64,000 nucleotides of DNA, taken from positions 170,116,034-170,180,033 of the forward strand of contig NC_073302.1 in assembly GCF_027595985.1 (NCBI RefSeq). The letters are read 5' to 3'. The translations under genes and the position numbers were made by a program. The stretch comes from Sorex araneus. Taxonomy: Eukaryota; Chordata; Mammalia; Eulipotyphla; Soricidae. This document shows, piece by piece, positions 1 through 11,173 of this stretch; within the stretch, counting starts at the first letter, position 1, and each line of letters starts with the position of its first letter. The notes under the pieces are model-generated. The model was not told where the DNA came from. It saw nothing but the letters and a program-made list of their open reading frames with translations, and did no database searches.

Positions 1-297
1 CCTGGGTGCGACTGCCTAGCTACTGGAAAATGGAAAATCTGGGCAGAAAAGGCCCAGTCCCAATCCGAGCAGGCTTGGAGGTCTCAGCCCTGGGTCCCAC
101 ACACCTGGGTTCCTCTGCCGGTACCTTCATGTGTGAGGCTCATCCAAACATGTAGAGAGGGGCCTTGAGTATGGCTGTGGCTAGGCTCCAGAGATCTTCA
201 GCCACAGGAGCTCTGCTCCTGGTGGGGAGGGAAGCTGGAGCCCAACCCCTCCGAGGAGCCCCTGGGGAAGACAGCCAGGCGCTCGGGCGAGAGACTC
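1..297 (-). repeat. Composite element body, cut by window edge
   Basis: This is the unique 5' body of the ~650-bp composite element described in full at 34581-35230. It lies in reverse orientation, so its 3' module would lie to the left, outside the window. Recognisable blocks are the CTAGCTACTGGAAAATGG, GGAGGTCTCAGCCCTGGG and CCTCCGAGGAGCCCCTGG segments, each also present in the copies at 14.8, 34.7, 39.6 and 63.2 kb. It has no coding potential of its own. Confidence 0.8.
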
Positions 298-300
298 TTT

Positions 301-470
301 GCTGGAGCAATAGTACAATGAGCAGGGCTGTGTTTGCCTTGCATGCAGCTGGCCCGGATCCAATTCCCAACATCCCATATGGTCCCCTGAGCACTTCCAG
401 GAGTAATTTCTGAGTGCATGAGGCAGGAGTAACCCCTATGCATCGCCAGGTGTGACCCAAAAGAAAAAAA
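301..470 (+). repeat. A-tailed tRNA-derived SINE (SOR-type)
   Basis: Tandem SINE 1 of 2. The tRNA-like head carries an A-box-like TAGTACAATGAG and a B-box region (GGATCCAATTCCC). These are followed by CATATGGTCCCC, a GAGTAATTTCTGAGTG block, and a short A-run. It starts directly at the end of the composite body, as another SINE does at 15.06 kb. Confidence 0.85.
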
Positions 471-478
471 ATACTTAA

Positions 479-655
479 GGGCCGGAGCGATAGCACAACG
501 GGTAGGGCGTTTGCCTTGCACGCGGCCGACCCGGGTTCGATCCCCGGCATCCCATATGGTCCCCCAAGCACCGCCAGGAGTAATTCCTGAGTGCAAAGCC
601 AGGAGTAACCCTTGAGCATCGCTGGGTGTGACCCAAAAAAGCAAAAAAAAAAAAA
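479..655 (+). repeat. A-tailed SINE with duplication, near-consensus
   Basis: A young-looking copy: GGGCCGGAGCGATAGCAC start, B box GGGTTCGATCCC, and a 14-A tail. The 8-bp target repeat ATACTTAA lies at 471-478 and 656-663 and places the insertion inside the tail of the preceding SINE. Confidence 0.92.
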
Positions 656-663
656 ATACTTAA

Positions 664-850
664 TACCCATTTTCCATAATTTTTGCACCATATTTGATGG
701 GCTTCAAATATGGTATGAACCATGGGTATACCTATAAGGTCAGTTGGAGGCTGCACGAAAAGCCACCATCCCTCTTGGAGAGCCTGGCAAGCTACCAAGA
801 GTCCCTGCCCTCACAGCAGAGCCTGGCAAGCTACCCGTGGTGTATATACA
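664..850 (+). repeat. Type-B 3' module fragment with variant upstream part
   Basis: The segment 770-843 carries the paired GAGCCTGGCAAGCTACC motif (779-795 and 820-835) that defines the type-B 3' module. The upstream stretch around 695-730 (TTGATGGGCTTCAAATATGG) resembles the middle of the variant composite near 21.54 kb. The copy degenerates into a TATACA-rich run at its right end. Confidence 0.6.
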
Positions 851-859
851 GATATACAT

Positions 860-2040
860 GTATATATACATATATGTATATATGTAAGTTCATGAGCTAT
901 ATATGCCTATTGCAAAAAAAATTCATAAGAGTACAGAAAGCTTAAAGAATAGTGCAATGATCATTATGAATTTTACAGATATTAAAGCAATAATAAAGAT
1001 GCATTACAAGAATATTTGACCTTGACTTAAATTAACCTGAAATTTAACTTAGATGAAAAGTTATTTTGAAGCATGAGATCATAAAGCACAGCATTTTGGT
1101 CTTTTGGACATTTTAAGCTGGAGGAAGTTGATAAAACACTAGACCAAAGATCACTCTGTTCCCCCCACCCACTCCCACCCTTCTCCCAAGTGAAGGTCAT
1201 AAACCCTCATGTGAAACATACCTTCCTTATAGTTGGAGAAAAATATAATCCTTATCTTTGAAAACAAAGATATACAAGGAAGAATCTGAACAGATTTTTT
1301 GAAATCTCTCCCAGTTTACTACACTTAACTCATTCTTCTATTTACTGCATAGACTTCATCAAAGCTAATATAAAACATATTCTCCATTCTGACTGTTTGG
1401 GGAGTCTGTAATTCCTTTGGGAGGTTATAGATTTTTCTCAATGATTTTCTAAGTGCAGTGGAGCAGCTTTAGGAATGTTTTAGGAGCATATATATATATA
1501 TGTATATATATATATATGCTCAATCTTGATATCTATTTTACATGTTGGGTTTCTTTGAATAAGAGTTCACCTTAGAAAGCACTTCTCTCTGGAAGTTTGA
1601 AAGCTTTTTCACTTGCTTCTGCAGACAGCAAACACACTCTAGCTGGCAGCTGTCAGAATGACTCCGACCCTTTGTATGCACGACTAGGCCCACCAAGGCC
1701 TCAAGGGAGCAGTTCAACCGAAATGACCCATCAACTCCACTCCTGTTCTTATTCTTAAAACTTTCTGGCACAGCACCAGACACTTGCACAAAGGAAATTT
1801 TTCCTCAGATTTAATTATCTATTTGGCTTCAAAATAACTAATTCAAGCTTGTAAATTTTTATTGCCTGAGGTAAAGTATCTAAGGCACTTATCTATGCCA
1901 GTGACCATTGGATCCTAGCTAAATACAATTCAGATGTGTAGGAACTATTTTCTATAACTGACCTCATACTGTTCTATAACTCTCATTTATCCTAAGGTTG
2001 GTTTTTTATTTTTCAAATAAAACACACACCATTTCATTGG
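860..2040. other. AT-rich DNA without recognisable gene
   Basis: I see no repeat family or coding frame here apart from a (TA)n tract at 1488-1518. The stretch 1550-1790 is somewhat less AT-rich but shows only a short chance reading frame. Confidence 0.5.
1488..1518. repeat. (TA)n microsatellite
   Basis: About 15 TA units interrupted by a single TGTATA step. Confidence 0.9.
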
Positions 2041-2420
2041 GGGGAAGGGGTGAGAATTAATTTTTTTAACTTCATTAAAGAACCATGATTTTCAAAATTA
2101 TTGTTAGTTGAGTTTTTTTTTTTTTTTTTTTTTTTTTTGCTTTTTGGGTCACATGCTCAGGGGTGACTCCTGGCTCTGCACTCAGGATTTACCCCTGGTG
2201 ATGCTCAGGGGACCATATGGGATGCTGGGAATCGAACCCGGGTTGGCCGTGTGCAAGGCAAACGCCCTACCCGCTGTGCTATTTCTCCAGCCCATGTTAG
2301 TTGAGATTTAGGCATACAATATTTCAACACCAATCACACCACCAGTGTCAACTTCCCTCCACCAATGCAGTGTTCTCATACTCCACCTTCTACCCTGCCT
2401 GCAAACTGGACAGGAACATC
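2041..2420 (-). repeat. L1 3'-end fragment split by SINE
   Basis: Segments 2041-2112 and 2306-2420 resemble the minus-strand 3' ends of L1 seen elsewhere in the window: an AATCATG-like T-rich start, then CACCAGTGTCAACTTCCC and CTCCACCAATG motifs. The SINE at 2113 interrupts it. Confidence 0.65.
2113..2294 (-). repeat. A-tailed SINE, young, with duplication
   Basis: Reverse orientation: a ~26-base T-run, GCTTTTTGGGTCACATG, then the body and reversed B box GGAATCGAACCCGGG. The 11-bp repeat TGTTAGTTGAG flanks it (2102-2112 and 2295-2305). Confidence 0.93.
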
Positions 2421-2668
2421 ATTGAGTTCAGTGGTTACAGCTTAGATTTCATGGTTTTAGTGTTGCTGAGTCTGTGGTTTGGCTATACAACTCGCCCACA
2501 TCCTCAGTATAACCAAAACCCCCAACTCTGCTCCTCATTACTTACTTTTCTCTTCCTTTCCCTTTGATTTCCTTCCTTCTCTGTCCTTATACTCTCTAAG
2601 CTCTGGGGTCACTGGTGATCTAGGAACACTCTCTTTTATACATTATGTTTCTTCATCCAGTTATTCTG

Positions 2669-3830
2669 TGTAGGATAACATTGATTTGTCCTTTCTGCCT
2701 TGCCACAGGGAGCTTAGGTTTATTGGGTTACTCCTATCACAGTGCTCCCATTCCTCTGTGTTTATTTGTAACGTCTTTCTTTGTGCTCTATTGACTTATA
2801 GATATTGTTTTTCTCTTCTCCTAACTCCTTGGCATAAGTTAATTCAGAGCAATGACCTTTTTGTATGGACACAAGAAGACAGCTAATGCTATGCTTTTGT
2901 AACTTGGGAGTTAATTGACTCTGAATGATATTTACCTCTGGGACATCTGTTCTCTCAACTTAAGCCTCAGTTGCCCTTACTTCCTAGCACCCCAAAATTA
3001 GGGTCCCGACAAGGGACTGGGTGGACCCAGAGCAAGTTGTGAGCTATGTGCTACCCTGGCATCGAAATGGGTTTGATCAAAGTGCCATAATACTTAACTA
3101 TAAGTTAAGAGCATGGTAATGGACAAATTCTGTCATGATCCAAAAAGTAATAACTAGATTTGGACCCTGCTAGGGTTACGAAAGATTAATCCGGCCTGAG
3201 CACTGTAGTCTGAATCTCTGGCGAGATGTTCCCAGGACAGCCACCCTACAAGCTCAATCTATCTTCTACTGTGTCCATACAAAATAACTAATATTAAGAA
3301 GTAGAATTTAGATATTAATTAAGATGTTAATTAAGTTATTGGATTATGGAGAAGAGGAATACCTCTAGGTGGTGTTTCCACCCTTGAGCCTGATGGGCGG
3401 TTAGGAAGGGCTTTCTTATGTTGATTTTGCTACCAGACTGGGTGTAGTGTTTAGCCCCAGTGCTGGGGGGTTGGAGAGAGATGAGAGAGAGAGAGAAGGG
3501 CAGCAAGATGGAGTGCGGAGAGACTAGCAAGAGGAACAGACAGAAGAATGTAGAAGAATAATACAGGAGCAGACACATGGAGAGAGAGAGAGTCTAGGGC
3601 AGAGTGATGAGTGGGAGAGACAGGAGGAGATGGGAATGAGGGGCAGTGTGAAACTAGAATGGGGGGCTCAGAGAGACTGGTGCATGGGGAGAATGGAATA
3701 AACGGCAACTGATCAATCAACCGGCTTGGCCCTTGTTTTCTCCTTCCTCCGCCCCATGGCCTGGGTGGGGGAGTGGCCAGAGGCCACCGATGGGAAGACA
3801 GTGCTACAGTGCTACTTGAGAAGCATTTCT
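2669..3830 (+). mobile_element. LTR-like repeat, copy 1 (probable solo LTR)
   Basis: It starts TGTAGGATAACATTG and aligns along its length with the LTR at 17173-18450. Shared blocks are TTTGTATGGACA, AAGCCTCAG, CTTACTTCCTAGCACCCC, GGTCCCGACAAGGGAC, GTGCTACCCTGGCAT, and a polyadenylation-type AATAAA at 3697-3702 followed by a C/T-rich stretch. A GA-rich expansion at about 3470-3600 is specific to this copy. No internal retroviral genes are adjacent, so it is an LTR alone. The right edge is approximate and I could not define a target duplication. Confidence 0.6.
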
Positions 3831-3959
3831 CTTTAGAATTTATCACATATTTTTTATACAATTATCTGTCAGTGAGCCCTTTGATTCCTTTCATATGTTA
3901 GCTGATATTAAAAATCTGCTGAAATCAATATTGAGACAGCAGCAATTCTTATGTTAATG

Positions 3960-4640
3960 TTTTTCTGTTCTTTAGGTAGATTCCCACAGTAGGATTCCTG
4001 GAGAATGTGAGGGTCTCTCTTTAATGTTTTTAGGAACTTCTATACTGTGTTCCAAAATGATTGTACCAATATGTATTCTCAATAGGGTTCTTTTTTTCAC
4101 CACAATTTCTTGAGCACTTGTCATGGTTCCTTCTGATATAAATAATTTTCACACATGTAATGCAGTACCTTGTGGCTTCAACTTGAATTTATTTGGTAAT
4201 TAACGATCATGAGTCAGTTAGTTTCTCTTAGAAAATTTCTTGGTTGTCTTCTTTCTTTGTTTTTGGTCTAGTAATACTAGACCAACTCTCAGGAAATAGT
4301 TCAAAAGGCTGGTGAATTTGCTTTGTATACAGGTGATCTGGGTTTGCTCCCTGGTACTACACGGTTCTCTGATCACTGTTGGGAGAAACCCCTGAGAAAT
4401 ACATAGGGAGAAGACCCTGAGCATTTCCTGTGAAGGGATCCAAAACCAAACAAAATTAAAACTCTGGGGAAAGTGGTGTATGTATTCTTATTAATCCTTT
4501 GTCAGATGAGTGATGTATAAATATCTTCTCCCATTCAGTAGGTTGTCTTTTTTCTGTTCTAAATATAATTTTTGCTGTGCCAAAGTGACTTTTGTTTCTA
4601 CATTTTTCATTAGTTTACAACATTATGTAACTTCACAGGT
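3960..4640 (-). repeat. Ancient L1 ORF2 3' portion, decayed
   Basis: Reverse-strand L1 landmarks are visible: TGTGTTCCAAAATGATTGTACC (4049-4070) and the TTTGTCAGATGAGTGATG...TCTTCTCCCATTCAGTAGG series (4499-4545). A very old plus-strand SINE appears to interrupt it at about 4300-4450. Frames are destroyed. Confidence 0.6.
4300..4450 (+). repeat. Old A-tailed SINE remnant
   Basis: A degenerate head (TTTGCTTTGTATACAGGTGA) is followed by GGGTTTGCTCCCTGG in the B-box position, AACCCCTGAG and an A-rich end. Confidence 0.5.
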
Positions 4641-5160
4641 ATAGATAAATACCTCTGTATGTATGCAAGACTCACCGTGGCTACCCTTGCAGTTTCAGTG
4701 CAATTCAAACAGCAAAAACACCCTTAATCCATTCCTTTCAACCATCCACCTTTCACTTATGTAGCTGCCTTAATTTCATTGAGTCTGGAAATTAATTTTT
4801 TGTGTGTCTTCACAGTTATGTTGCATTAGTTATTTATATTCCATGACTGAAACATCTAGTAATTGTCTTTTGCTACTATTTAATGTGATCTAATTAGCTT
4901 AATTTTCATGCAATTTTGTTCCAAATGGCATGATTTCATCCTTTATAATTGCAGAAAATACTGTTGAATGTATGACATATGCATACGCATACTTATATAT
5001 CAGATTCTTTATAAGGACACTTATCAATAGAAACATTGGTTAAACACATGCTTGGGCTTTTGTGAAAATGTTACTTAATTACCTAGTTTATTTTTGTGGT
5101 AATCTTTTATGATCTTTAATATCTTGTGCTTTCTATTGTTACATGTCCCCTTTATTTTCT
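4640..5160 (-). repeat. Probable ancient L1 3' region
   Basis: The weak reverse-strand L1 landmark CCAAATGGCATGATTTCATC (4921-4940) and a CACTTATCAATAGAAACATTGG segment at 5020-5041 suggest a very old L1. The rest is unclassified AT-rich sequence. Confidence 0.4.
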
Positions 5161-5412
5161 GATCATTTTTTTTATTTTTTAAAAAAGTTTTATTAGTGAA
5201 TCACGGTGAGGTACAGTTACAAACTTATGAACTTTTGTGTTTGCATTTCAGTCATACAATGATCACTTACCCATCCCTCCACCAGTGCCCATTCTCCTCC
5301 ACCAATGTTCCCAGTATCGCTCCCATCACCCCCACCCCACCCCACCCCCCGCCACCCTGCCCTGCCTGAGGCAGGGCATTCCCTTTTGTTCTCTCTCCTT
5401 TCAATTTTATTT
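5161..5412 (-). repeat. L1 3' UTR copy 1 of a head-to-tail pair
   Basis: It matches the minus-strand 3' UTR of the full-length L1 (44870-45100): GTGAATCACGGTGAGGTACA, CATCCCTCCACCAGTGCCC, a C-rich stretch, and GGCATTCCCTT. Poly(T) on the left represents the A tail. Confidence 0.8.
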
Positions 5413-5605
5413 TAGAAATATTTTTTAAATTTTATTCGTGAATCACTGTGAGGTACAGTTACAGACTTACAAACTTTCGTGCTTGCATTTCAGTCACACA
5501 ATGGTCGAGTGCCCATCCCTCCACCAGTGCCCATTTTCCACCACCAATGGTCCCACAATCCCTCCCACCAACCCCACCCCGTCCTCTCCTCACCCCACCC
5601 CAATT
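5413..5605 (-). repeat. L1 3' UTR copy 2 of the pair
   Basis: A second copy of the same 3' UTR in the same orientation: TATTCGTGAATCACTGTGAG, then CACCAGTGCCCATTTTCC and a C-rich end. It directly abuts copy 1. Two insertions or a local duplication are both possible. Confidence 0.75.
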
Positions 5606-5639
5606 TTTTAAGTGGCGCATCTCTTTGTGAGTTTATCTA

Positions 5640-6760
5640 AGTGTTAATATTATCTAAGTGTCAATATTATTTATTCTTACAAAGACACCACTCTTGGTTT
5701 CATTATCTTTTGAATTATTTTTCTATTTCTATATTGCTGGCTTCTGTTCTAATTTTATTTTCATTCCTTCTACTTTGGCTTTATTTTTTCTTTTCTTTTT
5801 TTTTTTTTTTTTTGCTTTTTGGGTCACACTGGTGATGGACAGGGGTTACTCTTGGCTCGTGCACTCAGAAATTACTCCTGGCAGTGCTCAGGGGACCATA
5901 TGGATGCTGGGAATCGAAGCTGAGTCAGCCGCATGCAAGGTAAATGCCCTACCTGCTGTTCTATCACTCCAGCCCCCTTACTAGTTTTGTAAGATGTGAA
6001 ATTATGTCATTTTTGTATAGCTCAACCATTTTTTGTTTCATGGTGAAATTATATAGTTATAAACATGCCTCTTAGTATTGCTTTTGCTGTGCCCCATATG
6101 TTCAGGTAGCTTGTATCTCCATTCTTTGTCATTTACAAGAATTTGTTGTCTTATCCAACAATTTCCTTGTCTTATTCCTTTAGACCCACTGGTAGTTCAG
6201 TAGTATGTGTTTAATCTCATCAGTGTTTGAGTATTTCCAGGATTTCTCTTTCTGCTTGGTTTCTACCTTTCTAGCATTGTAGAATGAACAGAGATGTCCT
6301 TTTTTTTTCATTACTTGTTTTGGATAAGTGACCACTTGTTTTGTGTCTTAGCATTTAGTCTATCCTTGAAAATGCTGCAGATACAGTGAAAACAATTGTG
6401 TATTTGGCTTTTGTGTGTGTGGCATGGGGGGGGTGGTGGGAGTAAAGAGCTCTGTACATGTCTATTAATCTCAATTCTTTGGATTTTTATTAGGGCTGTT
6501 GTTTTCTTATTGATTTCCTACCTGGGTGACATGCGCGGCAATGAGATTAGCATCATACTACTATGAAAGTCTTCTGCCACTGTTGTGTTGCTACTATTAA
6601 TGTGTCTCCTCAGGTCTTTAAACCTTTGTTCTGTATATGTTGATACAATTAAGTGCTCTTGATGTGTTAATCTCTCAATCAATATATAATGCCTATCAGT
6701 ATTTCTTCCTAAATTATAACTTTGTTTTATCTGGTAGAAGTATGCATGCTTTTAAAACTG
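5640..6760 (-). repeat. Ancient L1 ORF2 5' half, interrupted
   Basis: Reverse-strand L1 endonuclease and upstream-RT landmarks can be recognised in order, for example the stretch AAGTGACCACTTGTTTTGTG...AAAATGCTGCAG (6325-6376) and the TTAATGTGTCTCCTCAGGTC area near 6597. Reading frames are lost. The SINE at 5786-5976 splits it. Confidence 0.55.
5786..5976 (-). repeat. A-tailed SINE
   Basis: T-run, GCTTTTTGGGTCACACTGG, body with GGGGACCATATGGATGCTGG, and a damaged reversed B box (GAATCGAAGCTGAGTC). It ends ATCACTCCAGCCCC. Confidence 0.9.
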
Positions 6761-6779
6761 CCATTTGCCTTGATGTGTC

Positions 6780-7560
6780 AGCATATCCCTAGATCAGGCA
6801 GGTCAGTGCTATGTTCCGGAGAACACAATTTCAGATATCTCATAATGGTTGTGGTGTCCAGGTGCTCATCAGGCTGGGACTGTAACTGAAGTTCATGATC
6901 ATGAGCACTCAATAGCAGGAGTAGCATGAAGCAGCCCTAGAATTAATATATTTGAGTTTGCTGGTGCCTGGCACTCCGCACTACCAGGCTCAAAGTAACC
7001 TGAGTCCCACCCTAAGGTTGACCAGATCTCGGATAAATATGAGCACAGCAGGAAAACATCATCTAGACAGGAGGCTGCTTATCCTTATGTAGTCTTTCAT
7101 TCCATTGCTTACAATCTGATAGCTGGGGTGCTGGGTGAAGTGTTGGTTGGTTTATTCTGACTGGTGAAGGTTGATTTCTTTCATTCCACTATTCCACCCA
7201 CCCTCATATTAAGATGGTAGAATCTGCCCTCAGGGTGATTCCTGTTCTGCGAGGGCTCAAGGCTCTCTGCTGGTTTGCAGGGCTACTGAGAGCACTCATA
7301 TCATGCCTGCTTTAAATATTATCCCAAGCTTAAATTTCATAAGAGTGATTTTAATACTGGAGTACTGGTTTTTTCAGATCTTCTATCCTTTTTTCCCAGG
7401 ACTAAGTTCTAATCTTTCATCCATCCCTTTCCCATACAGCTGCACTCTCCAGGTTTGAAATCAGCTCAACTCTATGCTCAACAGAAGAGAATCTACTGCA
7501 CATGGCATTTGGATTCTTTAATGAGTTTTCTCAACTGTACTCCATGAAAGTTATTTTTAT
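6780..7560. other. Unclassified moderate-GC stretch
   Basis: Less AT-rich than its surroundings, with segments such as GGTGCCTGGCACTCCGCACT, but I recognise no repeat family and no convincing open frame. Confidence 0.35.
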
Positions 7561-7865
7561 TTAATTTCATATGATGTGTTTTCTTTTTTACTATTGTAGG
7601 TATACTCTCAAATTGCTCCCATTTTTGTTTTCTTGGCACTATCTTCTCTAGTGTTTGGTCTATTAAAAACATAGTTATGCAGATTCCATGAGCAGACTAT
7701 AATTGAAAAAATTAAGCAAACTCATTTTTATGTTGTTATAGTGATTTTTAATAGATAAGGTTAGGTGGAAAGTTCAATTCTCATGATTGTTCCATATACA
7801 TATATTTATTTATTCTTATGATGGTTCAAATATATATATGTATGTATATGTATTTATTTATATAT

Positions 7866-8014
7866 ACACAGCTGGCAGTGGTCAGGGATTATTCTTAACT
7901 CTGTGTTCAGGGATCACTCCTGGAAGGGCTCAGGGAACCATATAGGGTGTCAGGGATCAAACTCTGCTCAGCAAGGCATGCAAGCACCCTAACACTACAC
8001 TATCCTTCCAGCCC
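7866..8014 (-). repeat. Old A-tailed SINE, tail lost
   Basis: It preserves CACTCCTGGAAGGGCTCAGG, ACCATATAGGGTGTCAGG and a degraded reversed B box. A TATATATG-rich stretch lies to its left where the tail would be. Confidence 0.7.
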
Positions 8015-10008
8015 AGTTCCTTATGTTATAAAAAATAATATTCAGAGAAATTTTAGAAAATCCATACATTTATTAAAACACCCATTTTAAAAATTATACT
8101 GGATAACTAAAGCACATTTTTTAAAAATAAAAATAAAAATTGCTACTCGGCAAGGATATAGCTACGTGACCAAGAATATGCTTTTATTTTAAGAAATAAC
8201 ATAAGATATTTTCTAAGGTGTTCTCTTAAGTTTCTACTTTTTGAAAAATGCACTAGTCTTTTCCTTTGAAAATCATACAGTCTATAGATATTTTCCATAA
8301 TCTATAAAATGTAGGGATAGTTGTCATGTGATAACAACAAAACCATTATTTGAGGCCGCAGGGTCTAAAATAGTTCATGATATAAAGCTTCTCCAAAATC
8401 CAATGTAGATTTTCAGTAGTCTTTAGTGTCTTTAATATCTTCTTTTTTGCCACCATTTGAAAACTACTGCTTAACTGCCCGTAGATGAATCTCTGTAGAA
8501 GGCTTTTGGGAGATTACTGCTATAAGGTAAACTTTATACTACAAGGCCTTCAAGGCCTTTATAACCTAATGCAAGGCATCGACAGAAAGATAGAGTAAAT
8601 ATAACTTTATTGTGCATAGAACATACTAGAACATGCTCCGTGTCTTAGTATGCATGTCTATTAACTTAATGGAAATAAAAGAAGTAAAAGAAATTATGGA
8701 CAGGAATTTGTGGACTAGAAATTGTTGGAATTGTTAACATGAGCTCTGAGACATATGGTTTCTGGTTGGGAAAAAATGGCAAAGTTGTGACTTGAACCAA
8801 GAAGATGGTAAACAGTTGGTCAACATGAAGACATTGGACACAGGATCTGAAAGCATAGAAAGCAGATAAGAGAGCATGTACAAGAGCATATAAGTTTGAA
8901 TTTGATATAAAAAATCTCTTAATAGAGATATAACTAGTCATTCATTGGAATATTTTTTATGGCAATGACTGGCAATAGTTGTTTCAAAATTAAATTTTTT
9001 TCAAATGACCCTCCAGGGAATATATGATTCTATCCAACATAACATCTAAGTGTTGTATTTTTAAAATCCCTGGAGAAAATATTTTTCAAACATTTTGTCT
9101 GTTGTCATAGATACTTCAAGACTAGATGAGAAAATCGGAAAGACTTTGAGACTTTCAAGACTGAGAGGGAAAAAATAATTCAAAGAGAACACGAGATGGC
9201 AGCAGTTATATCATATGAAGACAAAGATTAAGGAAAGAAAAACATTTGAAATTATTTTTAAGGTTAAAAGTATTTAGCTATTTTTTCTTTATGTGCTTTA
9301 AATTCCTTTTCAGTTCAGAGATTACTCAGTCATTGGCTTCAAGCTTCACAGCACATCTGAGATTCATTCTGAATGTAGTAAAAATCTTACTCCATTACAT
9401 GCGATTATTTCCTAAAATAAATCTGTTACTGTTTTCTGCATATTACTGTGTCTCTGTGTTATCTGAAGCAGAAGAGTTTTGGATGGTGCAAATTTGTTTT
9501 AAATGTTCCAGCATTTCTTTTTCTTTCTCTTCTAGTCTTTCGTCCTTCAATTCCCACCTAAAATAAAAAATCACATCTTAGTATTTTTGTAGTTTCCAAA
9601 CTATAGTCATCATTCAGTTACTCAAGGTTTGAATATATCTAGTCACTGGTTTACTGAGATATTTGTTTTGCTTTGTTCATTCTTTTCCTGATTGCCTTTT
9701 GGCAACACAATTCAACACAATTCACCTCTACAGAGACAGTCTGTAGAATGAGAGAGGAAAAGAAGAGTGCAGCACTTCAGGTTAGAGGTTTTTAAGTATT
9801 GTTTGAAATAAAGTTACTACATTTCTAGATTTTCAAATTGTATATGGCTTATCAAGGTATATATGCAAAGAAACAAAATCTATGATCAGTAATTAGAAGG
9901 TATTTTTTCATAACATTTTTACCTCACTGATCAACGTATCAATTTTTTTAAGCTTTTCAGAAAGACTTGGGGAGTAAAAGGACCACTACGCTAAATAAAA
10001 TATACCTT
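8015..10008. other. AT-rich single-copy DNA, nothing recognised
   Basis: Two reading frames of 91 and 106 codons exist here (8666-8941 minus, 9246-9566 plus). Their composition is hydrophobic and low-complexity, as expected from AT-rich DNA, and neither resembles a known protein. Confidence 0.5.
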
Positions 10009-10018
10009 AGAGGCAGGT

Positions 10019-10270
10019 GGGACTGGAGCAATAGCACAGCAGGTAGGACGTTTTCCTTGCACACAGCTGACCCGAGTTCAAATCCTCCACCCATCTCGGA
10101 GAGCCCGGCAAGCTACCAAGAGTATTCCGCCTGCACAGAAGAGCCTGGCAAGCTACCCATGGCGTATTCGATATGCCAAAAACAGTAACAACAAGTCTCA
10201 CAACAGAGACGTTACTGGTGCCCCCTCGAGCAAATCGATGAGCAAGGGGATGCCAGTGATACTGTGATAC
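10019..10270 (+). repeat. Type-B SINE (tRNA head + non-poly(A) 3' module), complete
   Basis: Reference copy of the type-B family. The head (GACTGGAGCAATAGCACAGC ... CCCGAGTTCAAATCC) is homologous to the A-tailed SINE. After the B box it switches to a different module with two GGCAAGCTACC motifs about 49 bp apart, then ATTCGATATGCCAAAAACAG, GTTACTGGTGCCC, and the 3' end GATACTGTGATAC. The imperfect 10-bp repeat AGAGGCAGGT/AGAGGTAGGT (10009-10018 and 10271-10280) abuts the end with no A tail between. Confidence 0.88.
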
Positions 10271-10280
10271 AGAGGTAGGT

Positions 10281-11159
10281 TATCCTTTCCCAAGAAATAA
10301 TATCAAGTTTGAAGTAACCAAGTTAAACTGCTTTTGGAAAAAATTCAGCAAAGTACTACAACTTTCTAGAGAGTATTTGCTTTAAAAATATGTGTTTGGA
10401 GGCTGGGTAAGTGGAAAAGAGAAATTAAAATCTGCATTTGTACTAATTGAGGGATAAAACTAAATGTTAGAATATAGATAATATTGCAAAGTACTTATCA
10501 CAATAATCTGGACATAGTTAATCCTTCTTTCTCTTTCCCTCTCATATATTCAACCTTCCCAGGACTGCCAGGGCATGTAACACAAAACTCCCAACAAGGA
10601 ATTTTCTGCATAGATTCTACCCCCAACCCCCACTAATTCTTATTTTACCATCCACCATGATCTGCTGTCATATAAAGATTTTAAAACTAAGGTTGATACA
10701 TCTCAAAAGACATTCAGTTGATAGAAGTATCTCTGGGTTTCTAACAAAGAAGCAGCTGGTCTATTGATGGCTTCTGGAAGTCACCTACCACAAACACCAG
10801 GAAAGCACACTCAGAATGGAGTGGGATTTTTCTCAGTTTGAATAGTCAAAGGAAAGCAAGGGCATTACATGTTCCTTAGGTGCTTCCTAATACAATTCTT
10901 TTCCCATTCCGAAATTTTATTAGGAAGTACCTGTGGAATATAGGTGGATCCCTGGAACCCCTGTGGGGTTGCTGGGCTCAGAGTGCTTTGGGAGGTGAGA
11001 AAAGGGTAGAGGGAAAGAAAGGGGGAGTATAATCTAACAGATTAAATGTTCTTTAATTTATATCTTTTCTTCATCCTCTGCTTGGAATTCTCTCATCTCA
11101 TAGCCCAAACTTTGGCTGGAAATAAACACTTCTATTTCTGGATGTCAGAGTTATGTCAT
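10281..11159. other. No gene or repeat recognised
   Basis: Mixed-composition DNA, slightly purine-rich near 10990-11030. Nothing supports a feature. Confidence 0.45.
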
Positions 11160-11173
11160 TGGTTCTGTAGATT

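Noticed and set aside
479-560. Possible functional tRNA genes at SINE heads
   Set aside because: A and B boxes are present, but the sequence does not fold into a full cloverleaf with a proper acceptor stem, and it recurs dozens of times as SINE.
140-691. 183-codon minus frame
   Set aside because: It spans the antisense of two SINEs and the composite body. The repeated SINE-antisense peptide recurs at many loci, so it is not a gene.
3799-3816. GACAGTGCTACAGTG-like end of LTR copy 1 as a type-B SINE tail
   Set aside because: The preceding sequence aligns with the LTR rather than with the SINE module, so the short match is probably chance.
3451-3861. 136-codon minus frame rich in Ser and Pro
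   Set aside because: Produced by the GA-rich expansion of LTR copy 1.
9246-9566. 106-codon plus frame
   Set aside because: Phe/Ser-rich translation of AT-rich DNA, with no homology recognised.
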